From contig NZ_QMDW01000006.1 of the NCBI RefSeq assembly GCF_003605635.1, forward strand, positions 1 through 64,000: 64,000 nucleotides of DNA, read 5' to 3'. A program made the translations under genes and the position numbers. The stretch is from Halonotius pteroides. GTDB lineage: Archaea > Halobacteriota > Halobacteria > Halobacteriales > Haloferacaceae. The notes below the pieces were generated by a model. The model was not told where the DNA came from, did not search any database, and saw nothing but the letters and a program-made list of their open reading frames with translations. Positions 23,158 to 31,316 of this stretch are shown piece after piece; position 1 is the stretch's first letter, and each line of letters begins with the position of its first letter.

Positions 23158-24357
23158 ATGCAGACAGTCGTCCTCGCAGCCGGTCAAGGAACACGAATGC
23201 GACCGCTGACCGACGCGACACCGAAACCGATGCTGCGGGCCGCCGGCAGGCCCCTGCTCGAACACACCCTCGACCGCGCGGCCGACGCCGGAGCCAGCCG
23301 GTTCGTCGTCGTCGTTGGTTACGAGGCCGACCAAGTCCGCGATCATTTCGGCGACAGCCACCGCGGGCTCGACATCGCCTACGCCGAACAGACCGCCCAG
23401 CGCGGCACCGCTGACGCCGTCCGGGCGGCCGCACCCGAACTCGACGACGCCCCGTTCGTCGTCCTCAACGGCGACGCGCTCTACGATCCCGAGTCGCTGG
23501 CGACACTCTACGACAGCGGCCCCGCCGTCGGCTCCTACCGCGTCGATAATCCCTCGAACTACGGCGTCCTCCAACTTGACAGCGACGACAACACGCGCGT
23601 CACTGGTGTCGTCGAGAAGCCCGCCAACCCCGAGTCGAACCTGATCAACACCGGCTCGTACGTCTTTCCGGCCACCGCCAAGGATCGACTCGACGTCTCA
23701 ACCTCCGAACGCGGCGAGTTGGAGTTGACAGACGTGCTCGAAACCGTCTGCGGGGAGACCACGGTGACGGCCGTCCCCTTCGACCGCTGGCTGGATGTCG
23801 GCCGGCCGTGGGAACTACTGGCCGCCACCGAGTGGCTCTCGGAGTCGCTCTCGCGGCGGCTTGACGGTACCGTCAGCGACGGCGCGACTATCGAGGGCGA
23901 CGTTGTCGTCGAAGCCGGGGCGACGATCAAAGCCGGCGTCACCATCGAGGGGCCAGCCTACATCGGTGAGGACGCGACCATCGGGCCGAACGCCTACATC
24001 CGGGGGGCGACCGCCATCGGCGCGGGCGCGAACGTCGGCCACGCCGTCGAGATCAAAAACAGCGTCCTGCTGAGCGGTGCCACGGTTGGCCATCTCTCGT
24101 ATGTCGGCGACAGCATCCTCGGCCGCGGCGTCAACTTCGGCGCGGGGACGACAGTTGCCAACCTCAGACACGACGACAAACCGGTGGAAGTCACAGTCAA
24201 AGGCGAGCGCGTCTCAACAGGCCGCCGAAAGTTCGGTGTTGTCGTCGGCGACAAGGCGAAAACCGGGATCAACACGAGCCTCAACGCAGGCGTCGTGGTG
24301 GGCACAGAAATGACGACGACACCAGGGGAAGTCTTGACACGAGATCGACGAGAGTGA
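23158..24357 (+). CDS. Bifunctional sugar-1-phosphate nucleotidylyltransferase/acyltransferase (GlmU/AglF-like), 399 aa
   Basis: The N-terminal domain has LAAGQGTRMRPLT (nucleotide binding) and the VLNGDALYD metal site. The C-terminal half is a left-handed beta-helix of hexapeptide repeats (GATIEGDVVVEAGATIKAG), typical of archaeal GlmU-type enzymes that acetylate glucosamine-1-phosphate and make UDP-GlcNAc, or make UDP-glucose in AglF-type members. With the nearby GlmM-like mutase it fits a nucleotide-sugar supply pathway. Exact substrate is uncertain. Confidence 0.85.
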   Translation: MQTVVLAAGQGTRMRPLTDATPKPMLRAAGRPLLEHTLDRAADAGASRFVVVVGYEADQVRDHFGDSHRGLDIAYAEQTAQRGTADAVRAAAPELDDAPFVVLNGDALYDPESLATLYDSGPAVGSYRVDNPSNYGVLQLDSDDNTRVTGVVEKPANPESNLINTGSYVFPATAKDRLDVSTSERGELELTDVLETVCGETTVTAVPFDRWLDVGRPWELLAATEWLSESLSRRLDGTVSDGATIEGDVVVEAGATIKAGVTIEGPAYIGEDATIGPNAYIRGATAIGAGANVGHAVEIKNSVLLSGATVGHLSYVGDSILGRGVNFGAGTTVANLRHDDKPVEVTVKGERVSTGRRKFGVVVGDKAKTGINTSLNAGVVVGTEMTTTPGEVLTRDRRE

Positions 24358-24461
24358 CACGGTGACCAAGTCAGCCCCGTGAAACAATCATCGCCTGCGG
24401 TTACGACAGCCGGCTTCCTGAGGAGTAGAACTTGAACATCCCAGGCATCGGTGGGAGTGGG

Positions 24462-25877
24462 CTACTGGTCAGTTCGCCGCTCGAGCACTGCAACAATATC
24501 GGGAAGATCGAACAGACGGAGATCATCTCGCTCGGCTGCAGCATCTTCAACCGAGGCGGTGAATCCAGACCGGCTGAACAGAGCGAATTCATATGTCGGC
24601 TCACCACCAGTGGGAGGCGTCCAGTCGATGTGTCTTACGTCGTCCTCAAGTTTTGCAAGCACATCATAGCGAAGCGGCGTGGTAGTGAATTTCACCTCGC
24701 CAGCGATAAGTGTCGATTCGTCGGTCGGAGCGACAACGTCTATTTCCCGGCCTTTGTACCACCATTGGCTTGGAAACTGTGTGATCTGGTAGTTGTCATA
24801 CAGTGTTGGCAGTGTCTGCTGACAGAGTGATTCAAACGTCTCACTGGCGAAATCAGCCAGCTCCGGTTCGATGAGATCATCGTAGGCAGACTCACCGTAC
24901 AGTTCATACTGACCACCCCGCCCGTAGAGGAACTGAAAATAAAACCGGAAGACAGGATCTCGGATTCGATACCGGGTTCGCTTGCTACGGGCCGGATCGG
25001 CAAGTGCTGGATGCTGGGTTTCGATAATCCGGAGTGTTTCCAACCGGTCAAAATAGTACGATGTATTTGTGCTCTCAATGCCGGCACCCTGGGCGATTTC
25101 GTTCCGGCTGCGATTCCCGCTGGCCATCGATTCCAACACTGAAAAATATGTGTCTACTTCCGTGAGTTCCATCTGTAGAACAGTTTCCGGTTCGTCGTGC
25201 AGTGGGCCATCAGGAGCATACAACAACTGCGTGATGTTTGCTCCAAGACTTTGTGAAGGGTCAATCGGGTTGAGATATCTGGGCGTGCCGCCAAAGACCC
25301 CATAGACGAAGACTCGTTCTTCGGGATCGTAGGTCGGCACAAACTCCTTGATAGCATGAAATGGCAGTTGGGTGAGCTCAATCCGACCGTTCGGTGTCTG
25401 GGAGACTCGACCGTAGAGTGGTGCACCGCCATCGAGGACGTGGGTATGCATCATCCCGATTGCGGAGCCGGTGAGTACGAGGGTAGCCTCACGTTCGTCG
25501 ACAGCTGTGTCCCACAAATGTTGTATGATTGAAGGAAGGCTTTCATCTGAGGCGATGAGATATGGAAATTCATCGATGACAATGATCGCATCTCTCTCTA
25601 CGAGATGCCCCAAAAGCGGTTCCCACTCTTCTTTGACACTCGTGATGCTCGGGTAAGTTGTGGATGCGGCCTCAACAAACCGTCTGAGTTGGGTCGTTGC
25701 TGTTCCCTGGACTGCTTGGTAGTACACAGCACTATCACGGTCGGCGATTGACTGGCGGACGAGTTCGCTTTTCCCAATTTGTCGGCGTCCATAGACTACT
25801 GCAAGTTCTGCACTAGCACTGTTATAGAGGTTCTGTAGCCGTTGTAGCTCTGTGGCACGATCAACGAACTGATCCAT
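24462..25877 (-). CDS. Archaeal ATPase with C-terminal DUF234 nuclease-like domain, 471 aa
   Basis: Walker A is GRRQIGKS (about 30-37) and Walker B IIVIDEFPYL (about 97-106). The C-terminal DUF234 part has EIDVVAPTDESTLIAGEVKF, a D...ExK pattern of the PD-(D/E)XK fold. These STAND-like ATPases are abundant in archaea and poorly characterised. A mobile-element or defence role has been suggested for some. The gene stands alone between two metabolic genes and has a palindromic operator-like sequence upstream. Confidence 0.85.
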   Translation of the reverse strand: MDQFVDRATELQRLQNLYNSASAELAVVYGRRQIGKSELVRQSIADRDSAVYYQAVQGTATTQLRRFVEAASTTYPSITSVKEEWEPLLGHLVERDAIIVIDEFPYLIASDESLPSIIQHLWDTAVDEREATLVLTGSAIGMMHTHVLDGGAPLYGRVSQTPNGRIELTQLPFHAIKEFVPTYDPEERVFVYGVFGGTPRYLNPIDPSQSLGANITQLLYAPDGPLHDEPETVLQMELTEVDTYFSVLESMASGNRSRNEIAQGAGIESTNTSYYFDRLETLRIIETQHPALADPARSKRTRYRIRDPVFRFYFQFLYGRGGQYELYGESAYDDLIEPELADFASETFESLCQQTLPTLYDNYQITQFPSQWWYKGREIDVVAPTDESTLIAGEVKFTTTPLRYDVLAKLEDDVRHIDWTPPTGGEPTYEFALFSRSGFTASVEDAAAERDDLRLFDLPDIVAVLERRTDQ

Positions 25878-25924
25878 ACCATTAGTTATCCTGTAGATGC
25901 GAAAATGCTTCGATGTTATAGTCC

Positions 25925-25939
25925 AAACTATTATAGTTT
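25925..25939. promoter_or_regulatory. Palindrome AAACTATTATAGTTT upstream of the ATPase gene
   Basis: AAACTAT and ATAGTTT arms flank one central T. A second half-like ATAATAGTTT follows at 25946-25955. It lies about 50-60 bp upstream of the ATPase start, near its TATA region. A regulator cannot be named. Confidence 0.45.
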
Positions 25940-26062
25940 CAGCAATAATAGTTTAACCAGTAAAAAATAACCTTTGACCAGCCACATGACAAAAATACGC
26001 TGCTTGTGGACTGTCTTAGCCTCGAGGCACTCGCCTTGCCTATATATAGATTAAAAGACACT

Positions 26063-27394
26063 TCACTTACGAGCGGCTTCAACACGCTCGACGGTCGCAG
26101 CAAGCAGGTCATCAGCCACGTCTTCGGTCTCGGCTTCGGCCGTAATCCGGATCAACGGTTGGGTACCGCTTGGCCGCACCAACACCCACCCGTCAGCCGT
26201 TGAAACGCGAACCCCATCGATCGTCGTGACACCGTCGTAGGCATCTCTGAGCTTTGCGGCAACCCGTTCCATGACGGCTGTCTTGTCGTCGACCTCGATG
26301 CTTCGGCGTTGGATCGGGTAGGTCGTCACCGAGGCAACTTGCTCGGCGAGTGACCCCTCAGCGGCGACAAGTGCGGTCAACTTCGCGGCTGCCAGCGAAC
26401 CGTCTGGACAGAGGGTTTCATCGGGCCAAATCCACGCCCCGGAGGGTTCACCGCCGAAGACAACCTCCTCGCGTGTCGCGGCCTCGGCGACAAACACATC
26501 CCCGACCTTCGTTCGCGTGACGCGGCCCCCAAAGGAGTCGATGGCGTCGTCGACACAGCGGCTGGTGTCGACCGGTGCGGCGACGACACCGCCACCGGCA
26601 CGGGCGACAGCGCGGCGGGCAAACAGCGCGAGCAGCACATCCTTCGGCACGAACGTCCCGGTTTCATCGACAGCGACCATCCGGTCAGCGTCGCCGTCGT
26701 GGGCGATCCCGAGGTCGGCATCGCCGTGTTCGACCTGCCGACAGAGCGTCGTCAGCGTCTTGGCGGTCGGTTCGCTGGGTCGGCCGGGGAAAGAGCCGTC
26801 AGGTTGGGCGTTGAGCGTCGTTACGTCGACGCCGAGTTCACCGAGTGCGGCGGCGGTCACACTGCCAACACCGTTGCCGACATCGACAACCACAGAGAGA
26901 TTATCGATCGGTGCGTCGGTCTCGACCGCCTCAACGACGGCAGCGGTGTGGGCTGCGGTCGCTCGGTCGTCGCTGCGGCGTGTTCCGGACTCGTCCCACG
27001 CCGCGAACGTGTAGGACTCATCCTCGACGATCCCGGCGATCCGGTCGCGGCGGTCGGTGTCGAAGGCCTGCCCTGACGGCGTCCAAAGCTTGAGCCCATT
27101 GTCTTCCGGGGGGTTATGCGAGGCCGTCACGACGATCCCGGCGTCGGCATCGAGTCGTGCGATACTCCGGGCGACTGTCGGCGTCGCTACCATTCCGAGA
27201 TCGATCACGTCCGCGCCACATTCCCGACAGCCGGCGGCGACGGCGTCACGCAGAAAGCCACCACTCTCTCTGGCATCGCGACCGAGGACAACTGTTTCGG
27301 CTCCATCCGTGGCAACTGCCCGGCCGATCGACAGCGCGAGGGCGGCTGTGACAGCGTCGCCAACCGGCCCGCGAATCCCGCTGGTTCCGAACAT
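26063..27394 (-). CDS. glmM: Phosphoglucosamine/phosphohexomutase (GlmM-like), 443 aa
   Basis: The active-site phosphoserine loop is TASHNPPEDNG, the metal loop is DGDADRM, the sugar-binding loop is GGEPSGAWIWPD, and the C-terminal phosphate-binding motif is RPSGTQPLIR. Length is normal. It converts hexosamine-6-phosphate to the 1-phosphate, feeding the nucleotidylyltransferase type encoded at 23158. Specificity for glucosamine over mannose or glucose is inferred. Confidence 0.85.
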   Translation of the reverse strand: MFGTSGIRGPVGDAVTAALALSIGRAVATDGAETVVLGRDARESGGFLRDAVAAGCRECGADVIDLGMVATPTVARSIARLDADAGIVVTASHNPPEDNGLKLWTPSGQAFDTDRRDRIAGIVEDESYTFAAWDESGTRRSDDRATAAHTAAVVEAVETDAPIDNLSVVVDVGNGVGSVTAAALGELGVDVTTLNAQPDGSFPGRPSEPTAKTLTTLCRQVEHGDADLGIAHDGDADRMVAVDETGTFVPKDVLLALFARRAVARAGGGVVAAPVDTSRCVDDAIDSFGGRVTRTKVGDVFVAEAATREEVVFGGEPSGAWIWPDETLCPDGSLAAAKLTALVAAEGSLAEQVASVTTYPIQRRSIEVDDKTAVMERVAAKLRDAYDGVTTIDGVRVSTADGWVLVRPSGTQPLIRITAEAETEDVADDLLAATVERVEAARK

Positions 27395-27442
27395 ATGGCG
27401 TGGGTACCGCTACACGGATAGAAAACTACCGAAGGGGGTCGC

Positions 27443-28852
27443 TTAGTCGTCGGTGCCGAGAATAACGCGGTGGGTCATCGATTCGGGATCAAGCACCTCA
27501 TCGGCTTCGTCCTCGGTGAGATACCCCTCGTCGACGGCGACCTGCTTCACCGTCTTGCCCTCAGCGAGTGCCTGCTTTGCCACCTTGCTAGCCTTGTCGT
27601 AGCCGATGGCGGGGTTGAGCGCGGTTGCCAGTGCCATGCTCTGTTCGACCTGTTCGGAGCAGTGCTCTTCGTTCGCCTCCAGTTTCGCAACAAACCGCTC
27701 GGCGAAGACCTCCGAGCCGTTGGCGATGAGCTCGGCCGACTGCAGGAAGTTGTGCGCCAAGACGGGTTTGTAGAGATTCAGATCGATCTGGCCCTCAGCC
27801 GCGCCCGCAGAAACGGCGGCGTCGTTGCCGACGATCTGTTTGTGGAGTTGGTTCACGGATTCGGCGACGACGGGGTTGATCTTCCCCGGCATGATTGAGG
27901 AGCCCGGTTGATTCTCTGGCTGTTCGATCTCCCCGAGGCCGTTGCGCGGCCCCGAGGCCAGCAGCCGCAGGTCGTTGGCGATCTTGTTCAGCGAGCCGGC
28001 GACCGTCCGGAGCGCGCCGTGGGCCTCGCTCATCGCGTCGTGGGCGGCCTGGGCTTCAAAGTGGTTGTCAGCCTCGCGGAACGGGAGGCCGGTTTCTTCG
28101 GCGATGTAATCGGCCGCGCGCTCGGGGAACTCGGGGTGGGTGTTGAGCCCGGTGCCGGTCGCGGTACCGCCCAGCGCGAGTTCGGCAAGGTGATCCTGCA
28201 CGCTCTCGACGCGGTCGACGCCTTTCTCGATCTGGGTGCGGTAGCCGCTGAACTCCTGGCCGAGTCGAACGGGCGTCGCGTCCTGGAGGTGGGTACGGCC
28301 GGTTTTGACCACGCTATCGAACTCATCTTCGTTTGCTGTGAGCTCATCAGCCAGCGTTTCGAGGGCTGGCACAACGTCGTTGGCAACGGCTTCGAGACCC
28401 GCGACGTGCATCGCCGTCGGGATCACGTCGTTGCTTGATTGGCCGTAGTTGACGTGATCGTTCGGGTGAACGACGCGGTCGCCGATCTCGTGGCCAAGCA
28501 GTTCGGCGGCGCGGTTGGCGATCACCTCGTTGGCGTTCATATTCGAGGAGGTGCCGGAGCCGGTCTGAAAGATGTCGACCGGGAACTGGTCGTCGTGATC
28601 GCCGGCGATGACCCCGTTCGCGGCGTCGATGATCGCTTGGGCGATCTCGTCGTCGACGAGGCCGAGATCACGGTTGGCCTGCGCGGCGGCCTTCTTCACA
28701 ATGCCGAGCGCGCGGACAAACCGGCGGCTGAAGGAAATGTCAGAGATCGGAAAGTTCTCGACGGCGCGTTGGGTCTGAGCTCCCCAGTAGGCGTCGGCCG
28801 GGACATCCATCTCACCGAGACTATCGGATTCCGTGCGGTAGTCGTCTGCCAT
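27443..28852 (-). CDS. fumC: Class II fumarate hydratase, 469 aa
   Basis: It starts MADDYRTESDSLGEMDVP and contains the superfamily signature GSSIMPGKINPV and the TGSGTSSNMNANEV block that binds substrate. It catalyses reversible hydration of fumarate to malate in the citrate cycle. The start at 28852 fits family length; a longer upstream frame lacks similarity. The gene lies 48 bp downstream of glmM's start on the same strand. Confidence 0.95.
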   Translation of the reverse strand: MADDYRTESDSLGEMDVPADAYWGAQTQRAVENFPISDISFSRRFVRALGIVKKAAAQANRDLGLVDDEIAQAIIDAANGVIAGDHDDQFPVDIFQTGSGTSSNMNANEVIANRAAELLGHEIGDRVVHPNDHVNYGQSSNDVIPTAMHVAGLEAVANDVVPALETLADELTANEDEFDSVVKTGRTHLQDATPVRLGQEFSGYRTQIEKGVDRVESVQDHLAELALGGTATGTGLNTHPEFPERAADYIAEETGLPFREADNHFEAQAAHDAMSEAHGALRTVAGSLNKIANDLRLLASGPRNGLGEIEQPENQPGSSIMPGKINPVVAESVNQLHKQIVGNDAAVSAGAAEGQIDLNLYKPVLAHNFLQSAELIANGSEVFAERFVAKLEANEEHCSEQVEQSMALATALNPAIGYDKASKVAKQALAEGKTVKQVAVDEGYLTEDEADEVLDPESMTHRVILGTDD

Positions 28853-28939
28853 ACCCGAGCCAACGGTCGAATCCGGGGTAAAAGCTACTGATCGGTTGTG
28901 CGGTCGGCCGTGCAACTGTTTATTACCGATGGCGCGTGT

Positions 28940-29230
28940 ATGAACGCTATGGGCGAGATCGTCTCTACAGAGGGCGTCCTCGGCGGCCAACCTCGGATCG
29001 CGGATCGGCGGATCAGCGTTGTGCAGATCGTCGAGTGGATACAGGAGGAGGAGATGGAGCCGGAGACGGTCGCCGCGGAGTTCGATCTCAACCTGTCGTC
29101 GATCTATCGAGCACTCGCCTACTACTACGAGCACGTCGAGAAGTTATCGGACTACCGCGAGCAACGGGAGACTCGTCGCCGCGAGAGTCGAGCCGAACAG
29201 CCCACCCCGGAAACTGTCGAACGGTCATGA
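28940..29230 (+). CDS. DUF433 antitoxin (VapB45-like), about 96 aa
   Basis: The sequence STEGVLGGQPRIADRRISVVQIVEWIQE, followed by ETVAAEFDLNLSSIYRALAYYYEH, is the DUF433 pattern, an HTH fold used by antitoxins of DUF5615 PIN-like toxins. Start is M at 28940 or 28949. Its stop overlaps the toxin start by ATGA. The toxin gene is frameshifted, so this antitoxin may now be solitary. Confidence 0.8.
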   Translation: MNAMGEIVSTEGVLGGQPRIADRRISVVQIVEWIQEEEMEPETVAAEFDLNLSSIYRALAYYYEHVEKLSDYREQRETRRRESRAEQPTPETVERS

Positions 29231-29546
29231 GGTGCTGTTGTGACGAGAATATCAAGCGGTCGATCAGCGTGCTGTTGGGACAGGAAGGCCACGATGTCGT
29301 TCGTGTCCAAGACGAATTGGGACTGAGCACCCTGACAGTGAGATTATCGCCTACTGCAACGAAACGAACCGCGTGCTCCTGACCAATGACGACGATTTCT
29401 TTCGGTTTGATTCACACCCGGGAGTCTGTTTTCTCGAAGCACAGCGAACCCCGCCACGGGATGTTACGACCGTGCTCCGCCGACTCGAACGGCACGTTGG
29501 CGACCTCTCCGATACGGTGTGGCATATTCCGAACGGATGGATCTAA
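29227..29546 (+). pseudogene. DUF5615 PIN-like toxin broken by a one-base deletion
   Basis: Frame 1 from ATG 29227 reads CCDENIKRSISVLLGQEGHDVVRVQDELGLST. The family then expects PDSEIIAYC, which is found in a different frame from about 29330, and continues through RVLLTNDDDFFRF to IPNGWI and TAA at 29544-29546. One missing C in the run at about 29329-29332 explains the shift. The catalytic acids are present on both sides, so decay is recent or it is a sequencing error. Confidence 0.8.
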
Positions 29547-29573
29547 GCCCGCCCTTCCCTGCGTTTCGCTCTG

Positions 29574-29837
29574 TCACTCGCCGTGTTCGTCGTACTCTTC
29601 GGGCGTGTACGTCGTCAGTTCGATGGCGTGGATGTCGGTCGTCATATGCTCGCCCAACGCGTCGTAGACCTGCTGGTGTTGATCGACCAGCGACTGGCCC
29701 TCAAAGGCCGGCGAGACAACAGTTGCAGCGAAATGTGAGTCCTCATAATTCTCGTCGACGACGCGTGGGCGGCTGACAGTTGCCTCACAGTCCTCGATTC
29801 CGGCTTCGATCGCGGTCTGGATGTCGGTGGTGTCCAT
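29574..29837 (-). CDS. bolA: BolA-family protein, 87 aa
   Basis: The protein has the BolA fold pattern: an N-terminal helix (DIQTAIEAGIEDCEATV), a DSHFAATVVSPAFEGQSLVDQHQQVYDAL segment that contains the family FEGxxxxxRHxxV-like region, and a C-terminal IHAIELTTYTPEEY strand. Start M at 29837 (MDTTDIQ) gives the usual length. BolA proteins act with monothiol glutaredoxins in iron-sulfur handling in bacteria and eukaryotes. The archaeal role is less clear. Confidence 0.8.
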   Translation of the reverse strand: MDTTDIQTAIEAGIEDCEATVSRPRVVDENYEDSHFAATVVSPAFEGQSLVDQHQQVYDALGEHMTTDIHAIELTTYTPEEYDEHGE

Positions 29838-29898
29838 ACCGGCTAACACACGGGGATCGACAAAAACGCGCGGACTTCGGGAGCGGCTATCCCGGGGC

Positions 29899-30879
29899 TC
29901 AACGCCAGCGATCAAGGCCGGTCTGGACGACCGACGACTCGATCCGCTCGAAGCCGCGTTCGACCTCGTCGGCGTCGACTTCCCACCGGTCGGTCACGTA
30001 GGTTTGGGCCGCGTCGAGATCGGGGTTGATTGCGGCGTCGATCTCGTAGTCATCGGTAACCGGCGGATCGAAAAACAGCTCCCGGATGCGGTCGGCGAAC
30101 TCGATGTGTGCGTCGCGGGCCTCAAGCACGCCGAAGAGATCACCGTGCTCTGTGACGAGTTTCACGCCGGTTTTCGGGCCGATCCCGTTGATCCCATCGT
30201 TGAAATCGGTGCCACAGAGTAGTGCCACGTCGACCAACTGCTCGTAGGTGAGGCCATGATCGGCAAGCGTCGGTTGAAGTTCCATCAGTTCGGGATGGCC
30301 CTTGCTCGTCAGCCCTCTGAGCGTCCGCGGCGCGCCGAACAACAGCGTGTCGTAATCCTCGCTGCCGACAAAGTCGGCGTCGCCGACGCGGTTCATGTAG
30401 GCCGCTTGGGCCTCGCCCTCGGCGGGGGCGTCGATGTATGGAACGTCGAGCAGATCGAAGATATTGCGGGTCGTCTCCTGGATCGTTTCCGTGAGTCGCA
30501 CCGTTCGGGCCGACAGACGGGCGGCTTCAAGCTGGTCGCCAGCTTCTTCAGCCTCAGCTAGCCGTTCTTCGGCTTGCTCACGTTGCTTGCGGCGTTTTTC
30601 GACCTCGTCGTCCTTCAGGTCGGTGACGCCGCCGTCAAACACGAAGATCGGCGTCAGATCGTGTTCGAAGAATTTTGGCAGACCCTGCACGACACCGATC
30701 AGATTGGCGACCTCAGTGCCGTCGGCGGTGGTGTAGATCGCGTCGTCAGTCCATTTGACGGTCGTCGTCAGATACCGATACAGCCAGTTGTGGGCGTCGA
30801 CAGCGACGGTGCTGCCCTCGATATCCGCGAAGGGACACTCCGAGAGGGCCGCCAGCGAGCGAAGATCCGAATTTCCCAT
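29899..30879 (-). CDS. fen: Flap endonuclease FEN1, 326 aa
   Basis: It starts [12 protein letters not shown] and has the N region [12 protein letters not shown] and FVFDGG, the I region [28 protein letters not shown], and the helix-hairpin-helix [20 protein letters not shown]. The C-terminus QTGLDRWR resembles the PCNA-interacting peptide, with R in place of the final aromatic. It removes 5' flaps in replication and repair. Confidence 0.95.
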   Translation of the reverse strand: MGNSDLRSLAALSECPFADIEGSTVAVDAHNWLYRYLTTTVKWTDDAIYTTADGTEVANLIGVVQGLPKFFEHDLTPIFVFDGGVTDLKDDEVEKRRKQREQAEERLAEAEEAGDQLEAARLSARTVRLTETIQETTRNIFDLLDVPYIDAPAEGEAQAAYMNRVGDADFVGSEDYDTLLFGAPRTLRGLTSKGHPELMELQPTLADHGLTYEQLVDVALLCGTDFNDGINGIGPKTGVKLVTEHGDLFGVLEARDAHIEFADRIRELFFDPPVTDDYEIDAAINPDLDAAQTYVTDRWEVDADEVERGFERIESSVVQTGLDRWR

Positions 30880-30942
30880 ACAGAGCAAACGGCTGCCGGC
30901 GGCTTGAAACTCCCGAGTCGATATCGCCTGAACAATAGAGAG

Positions 30943-31316
30943 TTAGTACGACCGGACTTCGAGGCTGTCGATTCGGTCGAAATGCGCCGTGTTTCGCGTG
31001 ATGACTGGCTCATCGATCAGGAGTGCGGTCGCCGCAATGATACAGTCCTCGCGGTCGATCCGTGCACCCTCACTGATCAACTCGCCGGACAGCGTTCCTG
31101 CCTTCTGCATGATCGTCTCGTCGGCAGCAACGACTGATTTCGAGTCGAGAACCGCAAGAATCCGATCTCGTTTGTCATGTGGCGTCTCGGCTCTGCCTAC
31201 ACCCTCATACAGTTCGAGGACAGTGACAGAGGAGACCTTTTGTGGCTTGCTGTCGCGTTCGATCACATCGAGGAACGTCGCCGCGAGGCAGATCAACGAT
31301 GAACGAGGTATCCTGA
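30943..31316 (-). pseudogene. vapC: vapC PIN toxin, 5' end cut off by the TnpB element and frameshifted
   Basis: From 31316 on the minus strand a frame gives DTSFIVDLPRGD (the PIN start with its first acid). The rest, FLDVIERDSKPQKVSSVTVLELYEGVGRAE through IDREDCIIAATALL and VITRNTAHFDRI, lies in another frame, so bases were lost near 31275. The start codon is missing, because sequence upstream of 31316 is the right end of the TnpB element. The matching VapB is on the far side of that element (32908-33168). Confidence 0.85.

Noticed and set aside
27443-29134. Longer fumarase with about 94 extra residues
   Set aside because: The upstream part overlaps the divergent DUF433 gene and has no similarity; the family N-terminus begins at 28852.
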